Positions 32,817 through 43,028 are shown, counted from the stretch's first letter. The stretch is DNA of 64,000 nucleotides from Hyphomicrobiales bacterium (GCA_930633525.1 CAKNFP010000001.1:2458001-2522000); one strand, 5' to 3'. Notes: a model not told the origin generated them from the sequence alone. Translations and numbers: made by a program.

Positions 32817-33548
32817 TCAAAGCGCCTTAGCGACTCCATGCGCCAACGGCGGCAGACGGATGGCGACACCCAGCTCTTCGGTCAACGTTCCATCGGCGGC
32901 CCGCGTCATGCGCAGCAATTGTTGTCGGCCATCGATCGTGCGGGCACCGACCAGGCGGCCGCCTGGGGCTAGCCTCGCCGTCAGGGATGAAGGCAGCGGC
33001 TCGTCGAGGGTCCCGTTCAGCAGGATGCGGTCAAAAAGCCCGAGGTCCTCGTCGTCATCTTCCCTAGCCTCGCCAATCGCCAGGCCATCGGCCGCCATGA
33101 TGACAACATTATCGAGATCAAGCGTGGCGATACGTTCCGTCGCCGCCAGCGCCAATGTCCGGAAGCGCTCCACGGACACGACGGAGCGGCCGAGATGCCC
33201 CAGCACGGCCGCCACATAGCCCGACCCCGTTCCCACCTCCAGCACGCGGTGGCGGCGCTCGACGCCGAGTGACAGAAGCATCGTGGCGATCGTGGCGGGC
33301 GCGGTCATGGTCTGACCACAAGACAGGGGCAGCGAAACGTCAGCCCGCGCGAGATCGCTAAAGCGCCGGGGCGCGAACAGATCGCGCGGCACCATTTCCA
33401 TGGCGCGCAGCAAGGTCGTATCGCGAATGCCCCGCGCGCGGAGGCTCAGCAGGAAGGCAACCGTCTCCTCCGCGCCCGATGCGGGACCGCCGCGTTCAGT
33501 ATCGACGATCGGGCCCGGAATCGTGAAGGGAGCAGCCGGTTGCGGCAT
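32817..33548 (-). CDS. pcm: Protein-L-isoaspartate O-methyltransferase
   Basis: Pcm methylates isoaspartyl residues to repair aged proteins. The ATG at 33548 lies four bases after surE and gives 243 residues. The family loop before the SAM site is present (CGQTMTAPATIATML), followed by motif I VLEVGTGSGYVAAVL and motif II RTLALAATERIA. A downstream FDRILLNGTLDE takes the place of the usual FDxIxVT/NA region. The surE-pcm-nlpD order matches the classical arrangement of gammaproteobacteria, except that no rpoS follows. Confidence 0.92.
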   Translation of the reverse strand: MPQPAAPFTIPGPIVDTERGGPASGAEETVAFLLSLRARGIRDTTLLRAMEMVPRDLFAPRRFSDLARADVSLPLSCGQTMTAPATIATMLLSLGVERRHRVLEVGTGSGYVAAVLGHLGRSVVSVERFRTLALAATERIATLDLDNVVIMAADGLAIGEAREDDDEDLGLFDRILLNGTLDEPLPSSLTARLAPGGRLVGARTIDGRQQLLRMTRAADGTLTEELGVAIRLPPLAHGVAKAL

Positions 33549-33552
33549 CGTA

Positions 33553-34314
33553 TCAGCCAAAGAGCCGCGCAAATCGCGTCATGGTGGGCTCATGGGTCAT
33601 GTTGAGCTGTAGCGGCGTCACCGAGATCTTGTGCTCGGCCAGTGCCTTCAGATCCGTGCCGTTGGCGAGTTGCGGCGTGCCGCGCGTCGGCGTCAGCCAG
33701 AAATAGGGATTGTTGCGACCGTCCATCCGTTCGTCGAGCCTCAACACATCGAGACCACGACGCCCCTGCATGGTCACGGCAACACCCTTGACCTCATCCG
33801 GCTGGCAAGCCGGGAAGTTGATGTTGACGAGCGTGCCCTCGTCGAGACCGTCGTCGAGAAGCTTGCGGACGAGGGACGCGGCATGCGTGGCGGCGCAATC
33901 CCATGGGGTCTTGTCGCGCTGCCCCGGAGGAAAGGCCTGCGACATGGCGATGGCCGGCAGGCCGAGGATGGCCCCTTCCATGGCCCCGGCGATGGTGCCG
34001 GAATAAATCACGTCCTCGGCGACGTTCTGACCGCGATTGACGCCGGACAGCACAAGGTCAGGCGCCTTGTCGGCGAGCACCTTGCGCAGACCCATGATCA
34101 CGCAGTCCGAGGGCGTGCCCTTGACCGCGAACTCACGATCGCCCACCTGCCGAAGCCGGAGCGGGTCATGGAGCGACAAGGAATGCGACACGCCGCTCTG
34201 GTCGGTCTCCGGCGCCACCGTCCACACATCATCCGACAGCTCATGCGCGATCTTCTGCAGGACCTTCAGTCCCGGCGCGTGGATACCGTCGTCATTGGTC
34301 ACGATGATGCGCAT
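33553..34314 (-). CDS. surE: 5'/3'-nucleotidase SurE
   Basis: SurE is a metal-dependent phosphatase acting on nucleoside monophosphates. The ATG at 34314 gives 253 residues; the frame upstream to 34413 is not needed. The metal-binding start is MRIIVTNDDGIHAPG. Other hallmarks are VAPETDQSGVSHSLSLHDP, GTPSDCVIMGL, LVLSGVNRGQN and DVIYSGTIAGAMEG. It is followed four bases later by pcm. A 203-base gap separates it from serS and holds a family C palindrome. Confidence 0.97.
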   Translation of the reverse strand: MRIIVTNDDGIHAPGLKVLQKIAHELSDDVWTVAPETDQSGVSHSLSLHDPLRLRQVGDREFAVKGTPSDCVIMGLRKVLADKAPDLVLSGVNRGQNVAEDVIYSGTIAGAMEGAILGLPAIAMSQAFPPGQRDKTPWDCAATHAASLVRKLLDDGLDEGTLVNINFPACQPDEVKGVAVTMQGRRGLDVLRLDERMDGRNNPYFWLTPTRGTPQLANGTDLKALAEHKISVTPLQLNMTHEPTMTRFARLFG

Positions 34315-34407
34315 GGCGTATCCAGTTCCTGTCTTGCGAATTGCGTGGAGGGGCGGAATGTCGCCCCACCTGACATCTCTGGTCGTCGCGGCATGGTGCC
34401 ACCACCA

Positions 34408-34453
34408 GAGCATAGACCCGAAAAGTTACCCGACTTCCCGGAAGGGATCATGC
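34408..34453. repeat. Degenerate palindrome, family C, copy 2
   Basis: Arms GAGCATAGACCCG and, on the opposite strand, GCATGATCCCTTCC surround AAAAGTTACCCGACTTCC in the serS-surE gap. The layout resembles the GAGCATGATCCGAAAAG-type palindrome seen between genes of Hyphomicrobiales. A related one is at 25659-25703. Confidence 0.4.
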
Positions 34454-34517
34454 GTCCGAACAACGACCTCTCGCCCCCGGACGGCGATCCACTGGATCGC
34501 CGTTGGAGGCGCAGTTA

Positions 34518-35846
34518 TCAGGCGGAGCGCTCGAGGATGGTCTGCCCCATCATATAAGGGCGCAAGGCCGGCGGAATGGTCACCGACCCATCCTCGTTCT
34601 GCCAGGTCTCCAGCACGGCGACCAGCGCACGGCCGACCGCCGTGCCCGACCCATTGAGCGTGTGGACGAGCCGCGTCTGCTTGGCGCCGGCCGCGCGGAA
34701 ACGCGCCTGCATGCGCCGCGCCTGGAAATCACCGCAGACCGAGCAGCTCGAGATCTCGCGATAGGCGTCCTGCCCGGGCAGCCAGACCTCGATGTCGTAG
34801 GTCTTCTGCGAGGCAAAGCCCATGTCGCCCGTGCACAGGGTCACGACCCTGTAGTGCAGCTCAAGACGCTTCAGGATCTCCTCGGCCGCGGCCAGCATGC
34901 GCTCATGCTCCTCGCCGGATGTCTCGGGCGTGGTGATGGACACGAGCTCGACCTTGGTGAACTGGTGCTGGCGGATCATGCCGCGCGTGTCCCGCCCGGC
35001 CGAGCCGGCCTCGGCGCGGAAACACGGGGTGAGCGCGGTGAATCGCTTTGGCAGCTCTTCCTCGGAAAGGATTGATTCACGGACCAGATTCGTCAGCGGC
35101 ACTTCCGCGGTCGGGATCAGCCAGTGGCCGCCGGCAGAGCCATCCGCCTGGGGACGACCCGCCGTCACGCTGAACTGATCGTCCTCGAATTTAGGCAATT
35201 GCGCCGTGCCGAACATGGCGTCGTCACGCACCAGGAGCGGCGGGTTGACCTCGGTGTAGCCGTGTTCACCGGTGTGGACATCCAGCATGAACTGGCCGAG
35301 CGCCCGCTCCAGCCGCGCGAGCCCGCCCTTGAGCACGACAAAACGCGCGCCGGAGAGCTTCGCCGCCGTCTCGAAATCCATGAGGCCAAGCCCCTCGCCG
35401 ATCTCGAAATGCTGCTTCGGCGCAAAGGCGTAGTTGCGCTTGGCGCCATGCTGATGATGTTCGACATTGTCGTGTTCGTCGGCGCCCGTCGGCACCTCGT
35501 CGAGCGGCGTGTTGGGGATGGCCGCCAGCTCGCGGTCGAGTTCCGCCAGGGCCTCACGTTCCTCGGCCTCGAGCTCGGGCGCCTTGTCCTTCAGCGCCGC
35601 GACCTCGGCCATCAGCGCACTGGCACGCGCCTCGTCCTTCGCCTTCTTGGCCTCGCCGACCTCGCGCGACAGCGCATTGCGCCGCTCCTGCACCGACTGG
35701 GCGGCAGCGATGGCCGCACGCCGGCGGTCATCGAGCCCGAGGAGCCGGTCGAGAAGGGCTTGTGCCCCCTCCTTGGAGGAGCCACGGCGGATCAACCCTG
35801 TGACGAAGGGCTCAGGGTTGTCGCGAATGAGGCGAATATCGTGCAT
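34518..35846 (-). CDS. serS: Seryl-tRNA synthetase
   Basis: SerS charges tRNA(Ser). The ATG at 35846 gives 442 residues starting [12 protein letters not shown]. An N-terminal coiled-coil arm spans about residues 28-100 (rich in Ala, Glu, Lys, Arg). The class II core shows motif 2 ([18 protein letters not shown], then QFTKVELV) and motif 3 ([16 protein letters not shown]). TAEVPLTN is the usual serine-site loop. It sits between tatC and surE in the minus-strand run. Confidence 0.98.
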   Translation of the reverse strand: MHDIRLIRDNPEPFVTGLIRRGSSKEGAQALLDRLLGLDDRRRAAIAAAQSVQERRNALSREVGEAKKAKDEARASALMAEVAALKDKAPELEAEEREALAELDRELAAIPNTPLDEVPTGADEHDNVEHHQHGAKRNYAFAPKQHFEIGEGLGLMDFETAAKLSGARFVVLKGGLARLERALGQFMLDVHTGEHGYTEVNPPLLVRDDAMFGTAQLPKFEDDQFSVTAGRPQADGSAGGHWLIPTAEVPLTNLVRESILSEEELPKRFTALTPCFRAEAGSAGRDTRGMIRQHQFTKVELVSITTPETSGEEHERMLAAAEEILKRLELHYRVVTLCTGDMGFASQKTYDIEVWLPGQDAYREISSCSVCGDFQARRMQARFRAAGAKQTRLVHTLNGSGTAVGRALVAVLETWQNEDGSVTIPPALRPYMMGQTILERSA

Positions 35847-35901
35847 GGGCCTTGCTATCTCAGCCGCCGGGCAATCTTCAACGGCGTGCTTGCTGCAAGG
35901 C

Positions 35902-36726
35902 TCACTCCGCTTCGCGTGCGGCCTCGGCTTCCGCCCGCTTCTTCTCGACCATGCGGACCGAGACGATAGAAAGCTCGTAAAGGAGGAGCGTAGGCAGGGC
36001 AAGGGCTACCTGGCTGATCACGTCGGGCGGTGTCAGCACGGCCGCGATGATGAACACGCCGACAATGGCATAGCGCCGCTTGTCCTTGAGGAACTGACTG
36101 TCGATCAGTCCCGCGCGCGCCAGAAGCGTGAGAATCACCGGCAACTGGAAGCAGATGCCGAACGCGAAGATCAACGTCATGATCAGCGAGAGATATTCGC
36201 TGACCTTGGGCAGAAGCTCGATCGCCGCGTGGCCCGGGCCGCCCGACTGCTGCTGGCCGAGGGAGAAATTCATCACCATCGGCATGGCGATGAAATAGAC
36301 GACAGCCGCGCCCAGGACGAAGAAGAACGGGGTCGCCACGAGATAGGGCAGGAAGGCCTGCCGCTCGTTCTTGTAGAGACCCGGCGCGACGAATTTGTAG
36401 ATCTGTGTCGCCACGATCGGGAACGACAGGAAGGCGGCGCCAAACACGGCGATCTTGATCTGCGTGAAGAGATATTCGAGCGGCGCCGTATAGATCAGGC
36501 GCACGTCGGCACCCGATCCGGCCGCGAACACGTAGGGCCAGACCAGGATGTTGTAAATCTGCTTCGCCAGGAGAAAGCAGATGAAGAACATCACGATGAA
36601 GCTGATCAACGCCTTGATCAGTCGTGAGCGCAACTCGATGAGATGATCGATCAAAGGCGCCCGTGAGGCCTCGACCTCGTCGAGGTCTTCCTCGACAGGC
36701 GGCACGCTGCTCTGAACCTCGCTCAT
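35902..36726 (-). CDS. tatC: Sec-independent protein translocase subunit TatC
   Basis: TatC is the polytopic receptor of the twin-arginine export pathway for folded proteins. The 274-residue product has six predicted membrane helices. The conserved N-terminal [13 protein letters not shown] precedes the first helix. Later landmarks are [22 protein letters not shown] and [22 protein letters not shown]. Its ATG overlaps the tatB stop (ATGA), so translation is coupled. Confidence 0.97.
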   Translation of the reverse strand: MSEVQSSVPPVEEDLDEVEASRAPLIDHLIELRSRLIKALISFIVMFFICFLLAKQIYNILVWPYVFAAGSGADVRLIYTAPLEYLFTQIKIAVFGAAFLSFPIVATQIYKFVAPGLYKNERQAFLPYLVATPFFFVLGAAVVYFIAMPMVMNFSLGQQQSGGPGHAAIELLPKVSEYLSLIMTLIFAFGICFQLPVILTLLARAGLIDSQFLKDKRRYAIVGVFIIAAVLTPPDVISQVALALPTLLLYELSIVSVRMVEKKRAEAEAAREAE

Positions 36727-37859
36727 GTCAGGCTTCCTTCGCCCGGCACGTCAGGCTTGGTCACAGAAGATACACCGGTTGGAGCGGCCTCGCCCACGTC
36801 CGGAAGCGCGGATGCGGCGGCCTGTTTTGACTTCGGGGCCGATCCTGATTGGGAAGCTGTCCCGGATTTGGGGGCAGTCTTGACCTTGGCGGCCGTTTCG
36901 GTCTTGGAGGACGTTTGGGTCTTGGAGGCCGTCTTCGGCTTGGCGGCAGCCTTCGACTTTGAAGCGGGCGCTTGAGAAGCGGCCTTCGCCTTGCCAGCCG
37001 TTACACCTTCAGCGTCAGCCACGACGGCGGCATCGGATCTGGCGGCAGTCGCAGATTTCGCGGTGGCTCGGGGCTTCGCAGCCCTCGCCCGCGAGGCTGG
37101 GGCTGGCGTCGCACCATCGTCTGCAACGCCCACAGCAGGCACCTTGCGTCTGGATTTCGCGGCTGGCTTGGATGTCGAAGCCAGTTCCTCCTCGCCGACA
37201 GGGGCCACGTCGGCTGGCTTTGCCCGCTCGATGTCCTTGACAGCTGCGGTCCTGGCGGCCGCGACGGACTTTGTGGGCGCGACGGGCTTGGAGGGCTCCA
37301 AAGGCTTGGCCGGCGTGTTCGCCGCGTTCAAAACCGCTGCGGGCTCGGGCGTGGCCGGCAGATTGGCCAAGCCAAGGTCGAGCGGTGGCAGCGGATGGTC
37401 CGGATGCGCGGTGGTGCCGCTGTCCGACACCGACGCCTGGATAGTGTTGGACGCCTGGATGGTGTTGGCGGCCGCGCCGCCGACCGTGTCGCTGGTCTTG
37501 GCCACTTCGGTCGCGGCTAAAGGGTCGGCCGGCGAAGGCGAAGCCATCGTGTCGGCGGGCTTGTTCTCGACGCTGCTGCGGATGTCGTCCCGAACCGTCT
37601 GCAGTTCATCCCGCACCTTCTGGAGCGGGTTGAACGACTTGGTCGCGTCCTTCACGCTGTCAACGCTGCGCTTGATGTCGTCGAGCTCGGCCTCGCGCAT
37701 CGCCTCGTTGAACTGGGACTGAAACTCGGCGGCCATGCGCTTGAGCTTGGTGGTAAACTGCCCCACCGTCTTCAGCGCGCGCGGCAAATCCTTCGGTCCG
37801 ATGACGACGAGCGCCACCGCACCGATAAGGAGTAATTCGCTCCAACCTATATCGAACAT
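36723..37859 (-). CDS. tatB: Sec-independent protein translocase subunit TatB with long low-complexity tail
   Basis: The first ~95 residues are normal Tat[31 protein letters not shown] (one membrane helix, then the Gly-Pro turn) and an amphipathic helix ([22 protein letters not shown]). The rest, about 280 residues, is an Ala/Pro/Lys/Ser/Thr-rich tail with repeated [18 protein letters not shown] units near residues 300-360. Most TatB proteins are 120-200 residues, so this tail is unusually long. It is likely disordered and cytoplasmic. It overlaps tatC by four bases. Confidence 0.93.
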   Translation of the reverse strand: MFDIGWSELLLIGAVALVVIGPKDLPRALKTVGQFTTKLKRMAAEFQSQFNEAMREAELDDIKRSVDSVKDATKSFNPLQKVRDELQTVRDDIRSSVENKPADTMASPSPADPLAATEVAKTSDTVGGAAANTIQASNTIQASVSDSGTTAHPDHPLPPLDLGLANLPATPEPAAVLNAANTPAKPLEPSKPVAPTKSVAAARTAAVKDIERAKPADVAPVGEEELASTSKPAAKSRRKVPAVGVADDGATPAPASRARAAKPRATAKSATAARSDAAVVADAEGVTAGKAKAASQAPASKSKAAAKPKTASKTQTSSKTETAAKVKTAPKSGTASQSGSAPKSKQAAASALPDVGEAAPTGVSSVTKPDVPGEGSLT

Positions 37860-37937
37860 GTCAAGCTCAACGGCGTCCGGCGATCCGATCGCACCATAGT
37901 CATGAATGCGGCCGGGCCGCCGCGCGCATTATCGTGC

Positions 37938-38186
37938 TTAGCCGGCCTTGCGCTCGCCAGCAGGCGTCTCGACGGTCGCGCCGGAAGCAGACTGATGGCT
38001 GAGGGGACGCGGCGGCTCTGAGGCGGAGGGCTGCGCCGCCTTCTCCTCGTCCTCACTCATGCCCTTCTTGAAGGCCTTGATGCCCTTGGCCACGTCGCCC
38101 ATCATGTCCGAAATCTTGCCCCGCCCGAACAAGAGCAGCACGATCACGCCGACGACGATCCAGTGCCAAATGCTAGCTCCACCCAT
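37938..38186 (-). CDS. tatA: Sec-independent protein translocase subunit TatA
   Basis: TatA is the pore-forming subunit. It has 82 residues: one membrane helix ([20 protein letters not shown]), the Phe-Gly turn, an amphipathic helix ([16 protein letters not shown]) and a polar tail. It is the first gene of tatABC; 78 bases separate it from tatB. A 175-base gap to scpB upstream may hold the promoter, but I could not identify one. Confidence 0.96.
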   Translation of the reverse strand: MGGASIWHWIVVGVIVLLLFGRGKISDMMGDVAKGIKAFKKGMSEDEEKAAQPSASEPPRPLSHQSASGATVETPAGERKAG

Positions 38187-38361
38187 AACTCAATCTCCGA
38201 GAGCACCACCTTCGGCGCACCACAATTGCCCACACTGTCTGCAGGCTGGACTTTCTTCGAAACTAGGCGCCCGGAACGGCGAAAACAAGCACTTCGTCAT
38301 CGCCATTGCGTGACTGCCGTGAAGCTCGCGCTACGCCCGGCAATACCTACGCTCAGGCTTG

Positions 38362-39075
38362 TCAGGCGTCGTCTTCCCCGAGCCCGCGCTCATCATCGAT
38401 CCGGTCGAACAGGTTATCCTCAAGAGGGCCATCCTCCAGAGGATCCTCGTCACCGGTCAGCGCGGGACTGTCGCTCGGCAGGGGCACGCTGAAGGCCGAC
38501 GGCATCCGCCCCTCGATGAAACCCGCGCCCTTCAACTCATCAAGCCCCGGCAGGTCATCGATGGCATCAAGCCCGAAATGCGTCAGGAAGGCCGCCGTTG
38601 TCCCGTACGTAACCGGCCGCCCCGGCGTCCGACGGCGGCCACGCAGCCGGATCCATGAGCTCTCGAGAAGCGTGTCGAGCGTTCCGCGCGACGTTGCGAC
38701 GCCGCGTATATCCTCTATCTCGGCGCGGGTGACAGGCTGATGATAGGCGATGATGGCCAGCGTCTCGAGCGCTGCCCGCGACAATTTGCGCGGTTCATCG
38801 ACCTCGCGCGCCAGCGAGGCGGCCAGGTCCGGCGCCGTGCGGAAAGCCCATAGGCCCGCGACACGGACAAGATTGACGCCGCGGCCGGAATAATGGTCCT
38901 GCAAGCGGTCCAGCACCGCCGTCACATTCGTAGACGGCGGCAGGCGGCTCGCGAGAACCGCCTCGCTGACCGGCTCGCGGGACGCGAACAATACGGCTTC
39001 CGCGGCGCGCACGGCCTGCGCGAAAACGAACGCTTCCTCGTCGTCAGCCGCGATGGCCTCGATATCGGCCGTCAT
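38362..39075 (-). CDS. scpB: Segregation and condensation protein B
   Basis: ScpB binds ScpA and Smc in the condensin complex. The 237-residue product contains two winged-helix domains: AVLFASREPVSEAVLASRLP near residue 35, and LSRAALETLAIIAYHQPVTRAEIEDIRGV. GRPVTYGTTAAFLTHFGL lies before a short acidic tail. Its ATG overlaps the scpA stop by four bases. Confidence 0.96.
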   Translation of the reverse strand: MTADIEAIAADDEEAFVFAQAVRAAEAVLFASREPVSEAVLASRLPPSTNVTAVLDRLQDHYSGRGVNLVRVAGLWAFRTAPDLAASLAREVDEPRKLSRAALETLAIIAYHQPVTRAEIEDIRGVATSRGTLDTLLESSWIRLRGRRRTPGRPVTYGTTAAFLTHFGLDAIDDLPGLDELKGAGFIEGRMPSAFSVPLPSDSPALTGDEDPLEDGPLEDNLFDRIDDERGLGEDDA

Positions 39076-39974
39076 GCCGCGTCCTCTTGCACCTCATCTT
39101 GTGCAACGCGTCCCTCATGACCGGGCTTATCCCGCAGAGAACCGCCCTCCACATCAGTCCCGATGCCAGCTTCCGTGGCATTTCTGGCCTTTCCACGCTT
39201 GCGCACCCAGAGCGGCGTAAACGCCCCGTCCTGCTGCAGGTCGAGCAGGCCTTCACGCACCATCTCAAGCGTCGCCGAGAAGGCGGAAGCCCTCACGGTC
39301 GTGCGCATGGCTGGATCGACGGCGTAATCGACGAGAAAATCGTCCAGTTGTGTCCAATTCGTGGCGACGCCAACGAGCCGTTCCAGGGTTTCGCGCGCAT
39401 CGACCAGGGACCACACGAATCGCTTGCGCAGCGTCACCCGCGCATTCGCATTCTTCATCCGTTGGCGGGAATAGGCGCTCAAGAGATCGTAGAGCGTTGC
39501 CCCCCATTGCGGACGCGCGATGTCGCCGATGGCCTCGGGCTGGCCGCGGGCAAAGAACTCACGCCCCAGTTGAGGCCGCTCGGCAAGTTTCTTCGCAGCC
39601 TCCCGCATGGCCTCGAGCCGTTTCAGGCGCAGGGCGAGTGCCGTCGCGAGGTCAGCCGCGCTCGGCTCATCCCCCTCCCCCTTGGGAGCCTCCGGCAGGA
39701 GCAGCCGCGATTTGAGATAGGCGAGCCAGGCCGCCATGACGAGATAATCAGCCGCAAGCTCAAGGCGTACGCGGCGCGCCTCCTCGACGAAGCCGAGATA
39801 CTGTTCCGCGAGCGCCAGGATGGAGATCCGCGCAAGATCGACCTTCTGGCGCCGCGCGAGCTCCAGCAGCAGGTCCAGCGGGCCTTCAAATCCGTCTACA
39901 TCGACGATCAGGGCGGGGTCGTCATCGTCGCGCTCAGATTGCGCGACATCCTCGAACGTCAGTTCGCGAGCCAC
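39072..39974 (-). CDS. scpA: Segregation and condensation protein A
   Basis: ScpA is the kleisin subunit bridging Smc heads. It has 300 residues. The N-terminal GFEGPLDLLLELARRQKVDLARI is diagnostic. It is followed by YLVMAAWLAYLKSRLLLPE and a C-terminal winged helix (ATLEMVREGLLDLQQDGAF). A Gly/Arg/Asp-rich tail of ~45 residues is probably disordered. It is 51 bases downstream of nagZ and overlaps scpB. Confidence 0.96.
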   Translation of the reverse strand: MARELTFEDVAQSERDDDDPALIVDVDGFEGPLDLLLELARRQKVDLARISILALAEQYLGFVEEARRVRLELAADYLVMAAWLAYLKSRLLLPEAPKGEGDEPSAADLATALALRLKRLEAMREAAKKLAERPQLGREFFARGQPEAIGDIARPQWGATLYDLLSAYSRQRMKNANARVTLRKRFVWSLVDARETLERLVGVATNWTQLDDFLVDYAVDPAMRTTVRASAFSATLEMVREGLLDLQQDGAFTPLWVRKRGKARNATEAGIGTDVEGGSLRDKPGHEGRVAQDEVQEDAA

Positions 39975-40025
39975 GGCATTTCGCTCCGGATGCGATGATT
40001 CGCATCAAATGCAAGCTTCAGCGCC

Positions 40026-41042
40026 TCAAGCAGCCGTCGCAAGCGCTAGGTTGTGGCAAGCCATGCCTTCCACAGGATCGAACGGCTCGGGCCCCGCGGC
40101 CGTCGCCCTCAGCGCCGCCGCCGCACGCGCCTCCGCCTCCCCGGCAAGCAACGGCACCTCGGCCGCGACACGGCGCATCTCGTCAAGATCGCCGTTGCAA
40201 TGGAGAACGACGTCGCAGCCGCCGTTGAGAGAAGCCCGGGCGCGCTCCTCGGCCGTGCCGGAGAGGGCATTCATGGACAGATCGTCGCTCATCAACAGGC
40301 CACCGAAACCGATCGCCTGGCGAATGACGCGACTGATGACAACCGCCGAGGTCGTCGCAGGATGGCGCTCATCGATGGCCTTGTAGACTACATGGGCTGT
40401 CATCGCGAGTGGCAGGTCTGACAGGAGCCGGAAGGGCACGAAGTCGCACATCTCCAGTTCCGACAGGGGAACATCGACGACAGGCAGGTCGTAATGACTG
40501 TCGACGCCGGCCCGCCCGTGGCCGGGCACGTGCTTGATCACGGGCAGCACGCCGCCCGCCATCAAGCCGTCGGCAACCGCCCGGCCGAGATCCGCGACAA
40601 GACGCGGCTGCGATCCATAAGCGCGATCACCAATGACGGAACTCGCACCCGGGATCGGGATGTCGAGGACCGGCATGCAATCCACGGTAATGCCGAGCGA
40701 CAAAAGATCGTGCGCGATCAGGCGCGCCCCGAGCCGGGCGATCTCGCTCCCGAAGGCCTCGTCGCGCTCGTAGAGCTCGCCATAGGCGCGGCCCGGCGGA
40801 TAATCCGGCCAATGGGGCGGCCTCAGCCGCTGCACCCGCCCGCCTTCCTGGTCGATGAGGATGGGCGCATCCGCGCGGCCAACGGCCTCGCGCAATGCGG
40901 CCGTCAAGGCCCGCACCTGATCCGGTGTATCCACATTGCGCTTGAAAAGAATAAACCCCCAAGGGTCCGCGTCCCGATAGAAGCGCGCTTCCTCTGCGTT
41001 CAGGCTCAGGCCGGAACAACCGGCGATCATCGCGCGCGTCAT
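40026..41042 (-). CDS. nagZ: Beta-N-acetylhexosaminidase
   Basis: NagZ removes N-acetylglucosamine from anhydro-muropeptides in peptidoglycan recycling. The ATG at 41042 gives 338 residues of GH3 catalytic domain. The active-site segment KHVPGHGRAGVDSH and the nucleophile loop MSDDLSMNAL are intact. DPWGFILFKRN and LIDQEGGRVQRL are further family marks. It is followed by scpA and preceded by a SPOR-domain gene, a conserved alphaproteobacterial arrangement linking wall recycling with division genes. Confidence 0.96.
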   Translation of the reverse strand: MTRAMIAGCSGLSLNAEEARFYRDADPWGFILFKRNVDTPDQVRALTAALREAVGRADAPILIDQEGGRVQRLRPPHWPDYPPGRAYGELYERDEAFGSEIARLGARLIAHDLLSLGITVDCMPVLDIPIPGASSVIGDRAYGSQPRLVADLGRAVADGLMAGGVLPVIKHVPGHGRAGVDSHYDLPVVDVPLSELEMCDFVPFRLLSDLPLAMTAHVVYKAIDERHPATTSAVVISRVIRQAIGFGGLLMSDDLSMNALSGTAEERARASLNGGCDVVLHCNGDLDEMRRVAAEVPLLAGEAEARAAAALRATAAGPEPFDPVEGMACHNLALATAA

Positions 41043-41270
41043 GGCACACCGAATCTGTTTGGGTTTGCGTAGATGTAAATGTAGCGACCTGCCGGTGGCA
41101 GGCACAACCCTGGAGCAGGTTCGTCTTTGCGGACCCGCTCCACTCATAAATGGACGACCGGGCGGCAATCCGCCCTCTGAAACGACGATCCCCCGGGCAC
41201 GGCGCCCGAGGGACGGTCAAACAACTGGGGCAGAGGCAGCGATATCCCTCACCGCCTCGAGCGGGTTACC

Positions 41271-42908
41271 TCAATTACGGGCTACGAAGCACTGCCCGCC
41301 GGAGGCCTGAAGGCGCGTGCACAGCGATGTTGCATCTTCGCGGGAGAACGGCCCGACACGCAGACGATAGATCGTGCGATCGTTGACCTCCGCCCGGCGG
41401 ATCTGCGGCCGGTAGCCACCAAGATCGCCGTAGCGGCGCTGCAGGGACGCAAAGAGATCCCGCGCTTCCTTCTCACTGCCAGGGGCGCCCAGCTGGACGG
41501 CGAAGCTGCCGCCGCTCGTCGCCGCGGGTGCAGCGCCACCGGGGCTCGGAGCCTGGGTGTTCACCGCCGCGACCTGCTCGGGCTGAGCAGGCGCGGGTGC
41601 CGCCGCGCGTTGTTGCGCCGGCGGCGTGATCCGCAGCGGAGCGCGTGTCGGCGGACGGGGCGGAGCCGGCGGCGCGACGGCCGGTTGGGCCTCAGCTTGA
41701 GCGGGGGGCTCGTTGGAACGCTGCTGCGGCGAAGCCGGCGTCGCGTTGACCGGTGTCGGATCGGCGGCGGCAACACGGGGGGCCTGCGGCTGGGGCGCCT
41801 GCGGTGGGTCAGTCATGATCGTCCCGTCGGGGCGCACGGACACCGTCCTCACGCGCCGGGGCTCGCCCAGGACAGCGGTGGCGGGATGGGGAGCCGTTGG
41901 ACCGCCCATGCCCATCTCGCTTGCGCCGGAGGGCGACAGCGCATTCGGCAGGCCGATCGTGTCCGTCGCGCCCGTCGCAGAGGGCTGTTCCTGGCGCAGC
42001 GCCTGATTCACATCGAGCGGCTGCTCCTGGCGGCTGACGACCTTCGTTTCCTTCGCAACGGGATCACCCGCCCGCTCGTAAATGGCCTTGTTCTGATCCG
42101 GCACGACGACACCGCCTGGATTCTCAGGCTGCACCTTGACCGGTTGGTCGTCAGCGGTAATGACCGGCGGGCCATCGCCCGAGACACTCGATCCGCCCCT
42201 GAACACGAGCGCTGACGCAACACCGACCACCGCCATGCCAAGGATAAGCACAACGGCGATCAGCCCCTTGCGCGAACGACGCTCGGGTATCGTCTCGTCA
42301 GCATAGGCAGGCTGGTCATAGTCGTCATCCCGACCATCGGTCCGCCGCTCATCATCGTCCTGAAAATCGTCCGGACCGCCATCCTGATAACCCGGATAGG
42401 CATAGGTTCCAGTCGTCGGGTCGAAGCGCGGCTCCGCGCCGATCTCAGGCGCGTAGGATTGATCATAGTGCCCAGGCCGCGGCTCCTGATCCGGTTCAGC
42501 CGGAAAAGACCTGGCCGGCTGCTCATCGCGGGGTTGGGTGAGCCATGCGGGAGGCTCGACCGGATCGTAGTGGTCACTGCGCGGCGGCGCCATCCGGTCA
42601 TCCGCTCCGAAGCCGGGCAAGCTGCCGCGCAGCGGCGCCCGGTCGTCAGGCTGGCCATAGCCGGACGCGAAGTCGTCGTTCAGCGGCTTCGGTGAAAATC
42701 GTTGAGCAGCGTTGCTCTCGCCCGGCGAGCGAAGATTCCTTTCGTTGGCCAGCAGCCCACGGAAGGGGTCGTCCTGACCGACGATTCGTGCCAGCTCTGC
42801 CAGCGGATCATCGCCGACGAAGGGTTGCTGGTTGCTCCCAGACGGCCGCACAGGACGGTCGTCAAACGCGGGATCCTCAGCAAAGCGAGCCTTGTTTCTC
42901 TCAATCAT
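41271..42908 (-). CDS. SPOR domain-containing membrane protein
   Basis: This 545-residue protein has an acidic, Asp/Pro-rich cytoplasmic region (1-210), one membrane helix (about 215-236: GLIAVVLILGMAVVGVASAL), a long Pro/Ala/Gln-rich periplasmic linker, and a C-terminal SPOR domain (about 470-545: SFAVQLGAPGSEKEARDLF and YRLRVGPFSREDATSLCTRL). SPOR domains bind denuded septal peptidoglycan, so the protein probably localises to the division site. It precedes nagZ. The specific function is unknown, although FtsN-like proteins share the layout. Confidence 0.92.
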   Translation of the reverse strand: MIERNKARFAEDPAFDDRPVRPSGSNQQPFVGDDPLAELARIVGQDDPFRGLLANERNLRSPGESNAAQRFSPKPLNDDFASGYGQPDDRAPLRGSLPGFGADDRMAPPRSDHYDPVEPPAWLTQPRDEQPARSFPAEPDQEPRPGHYDQSYAPEIGAEPRFDPTTGTYAYPGYQDGGPDDFQDDDERRTDGRDDDYDQPAYADETIPERRSRKGLIAVVLILGMAVVGVASALVFRGGSSVSGDGPPVITADDQPVKVQPENPGGVVVPDQNKAIYERAGDPVAKETKVVSRQEQPLDVNQALRQEQPSATGATDTIGLPNALSPSGASEMGMGGPTAPHPATAVLGEPRRVRTVSVRPDGTIMTDPPQAPQPQAPRVAAADPTPVNATPASPQQRSNEPPAQAEAQPAVAPPAPPRPPTRAPLRITPPAQQRAAAPAPAQPEQVAAVNTQAPSPGGAAPAATSGGSFAVQLGAPGSEKEARDLFASLQRRYGDLGGYRPQIRRAEVNDRTIYRLRVGPFSREDATSLCTRLQASGGQCFVARN

Positions 42909-43028
42909 GGGCGCAGTCCGAACTCGCGGCGCAGCCGAAGGAGCTACCCCTGTCCAAATACTCGCACGCCGCCTACGACCTTTGCCAGCGATTCGGCGAC
43001 ATTATGCCGCACGTCATAAAAGCCGCGG

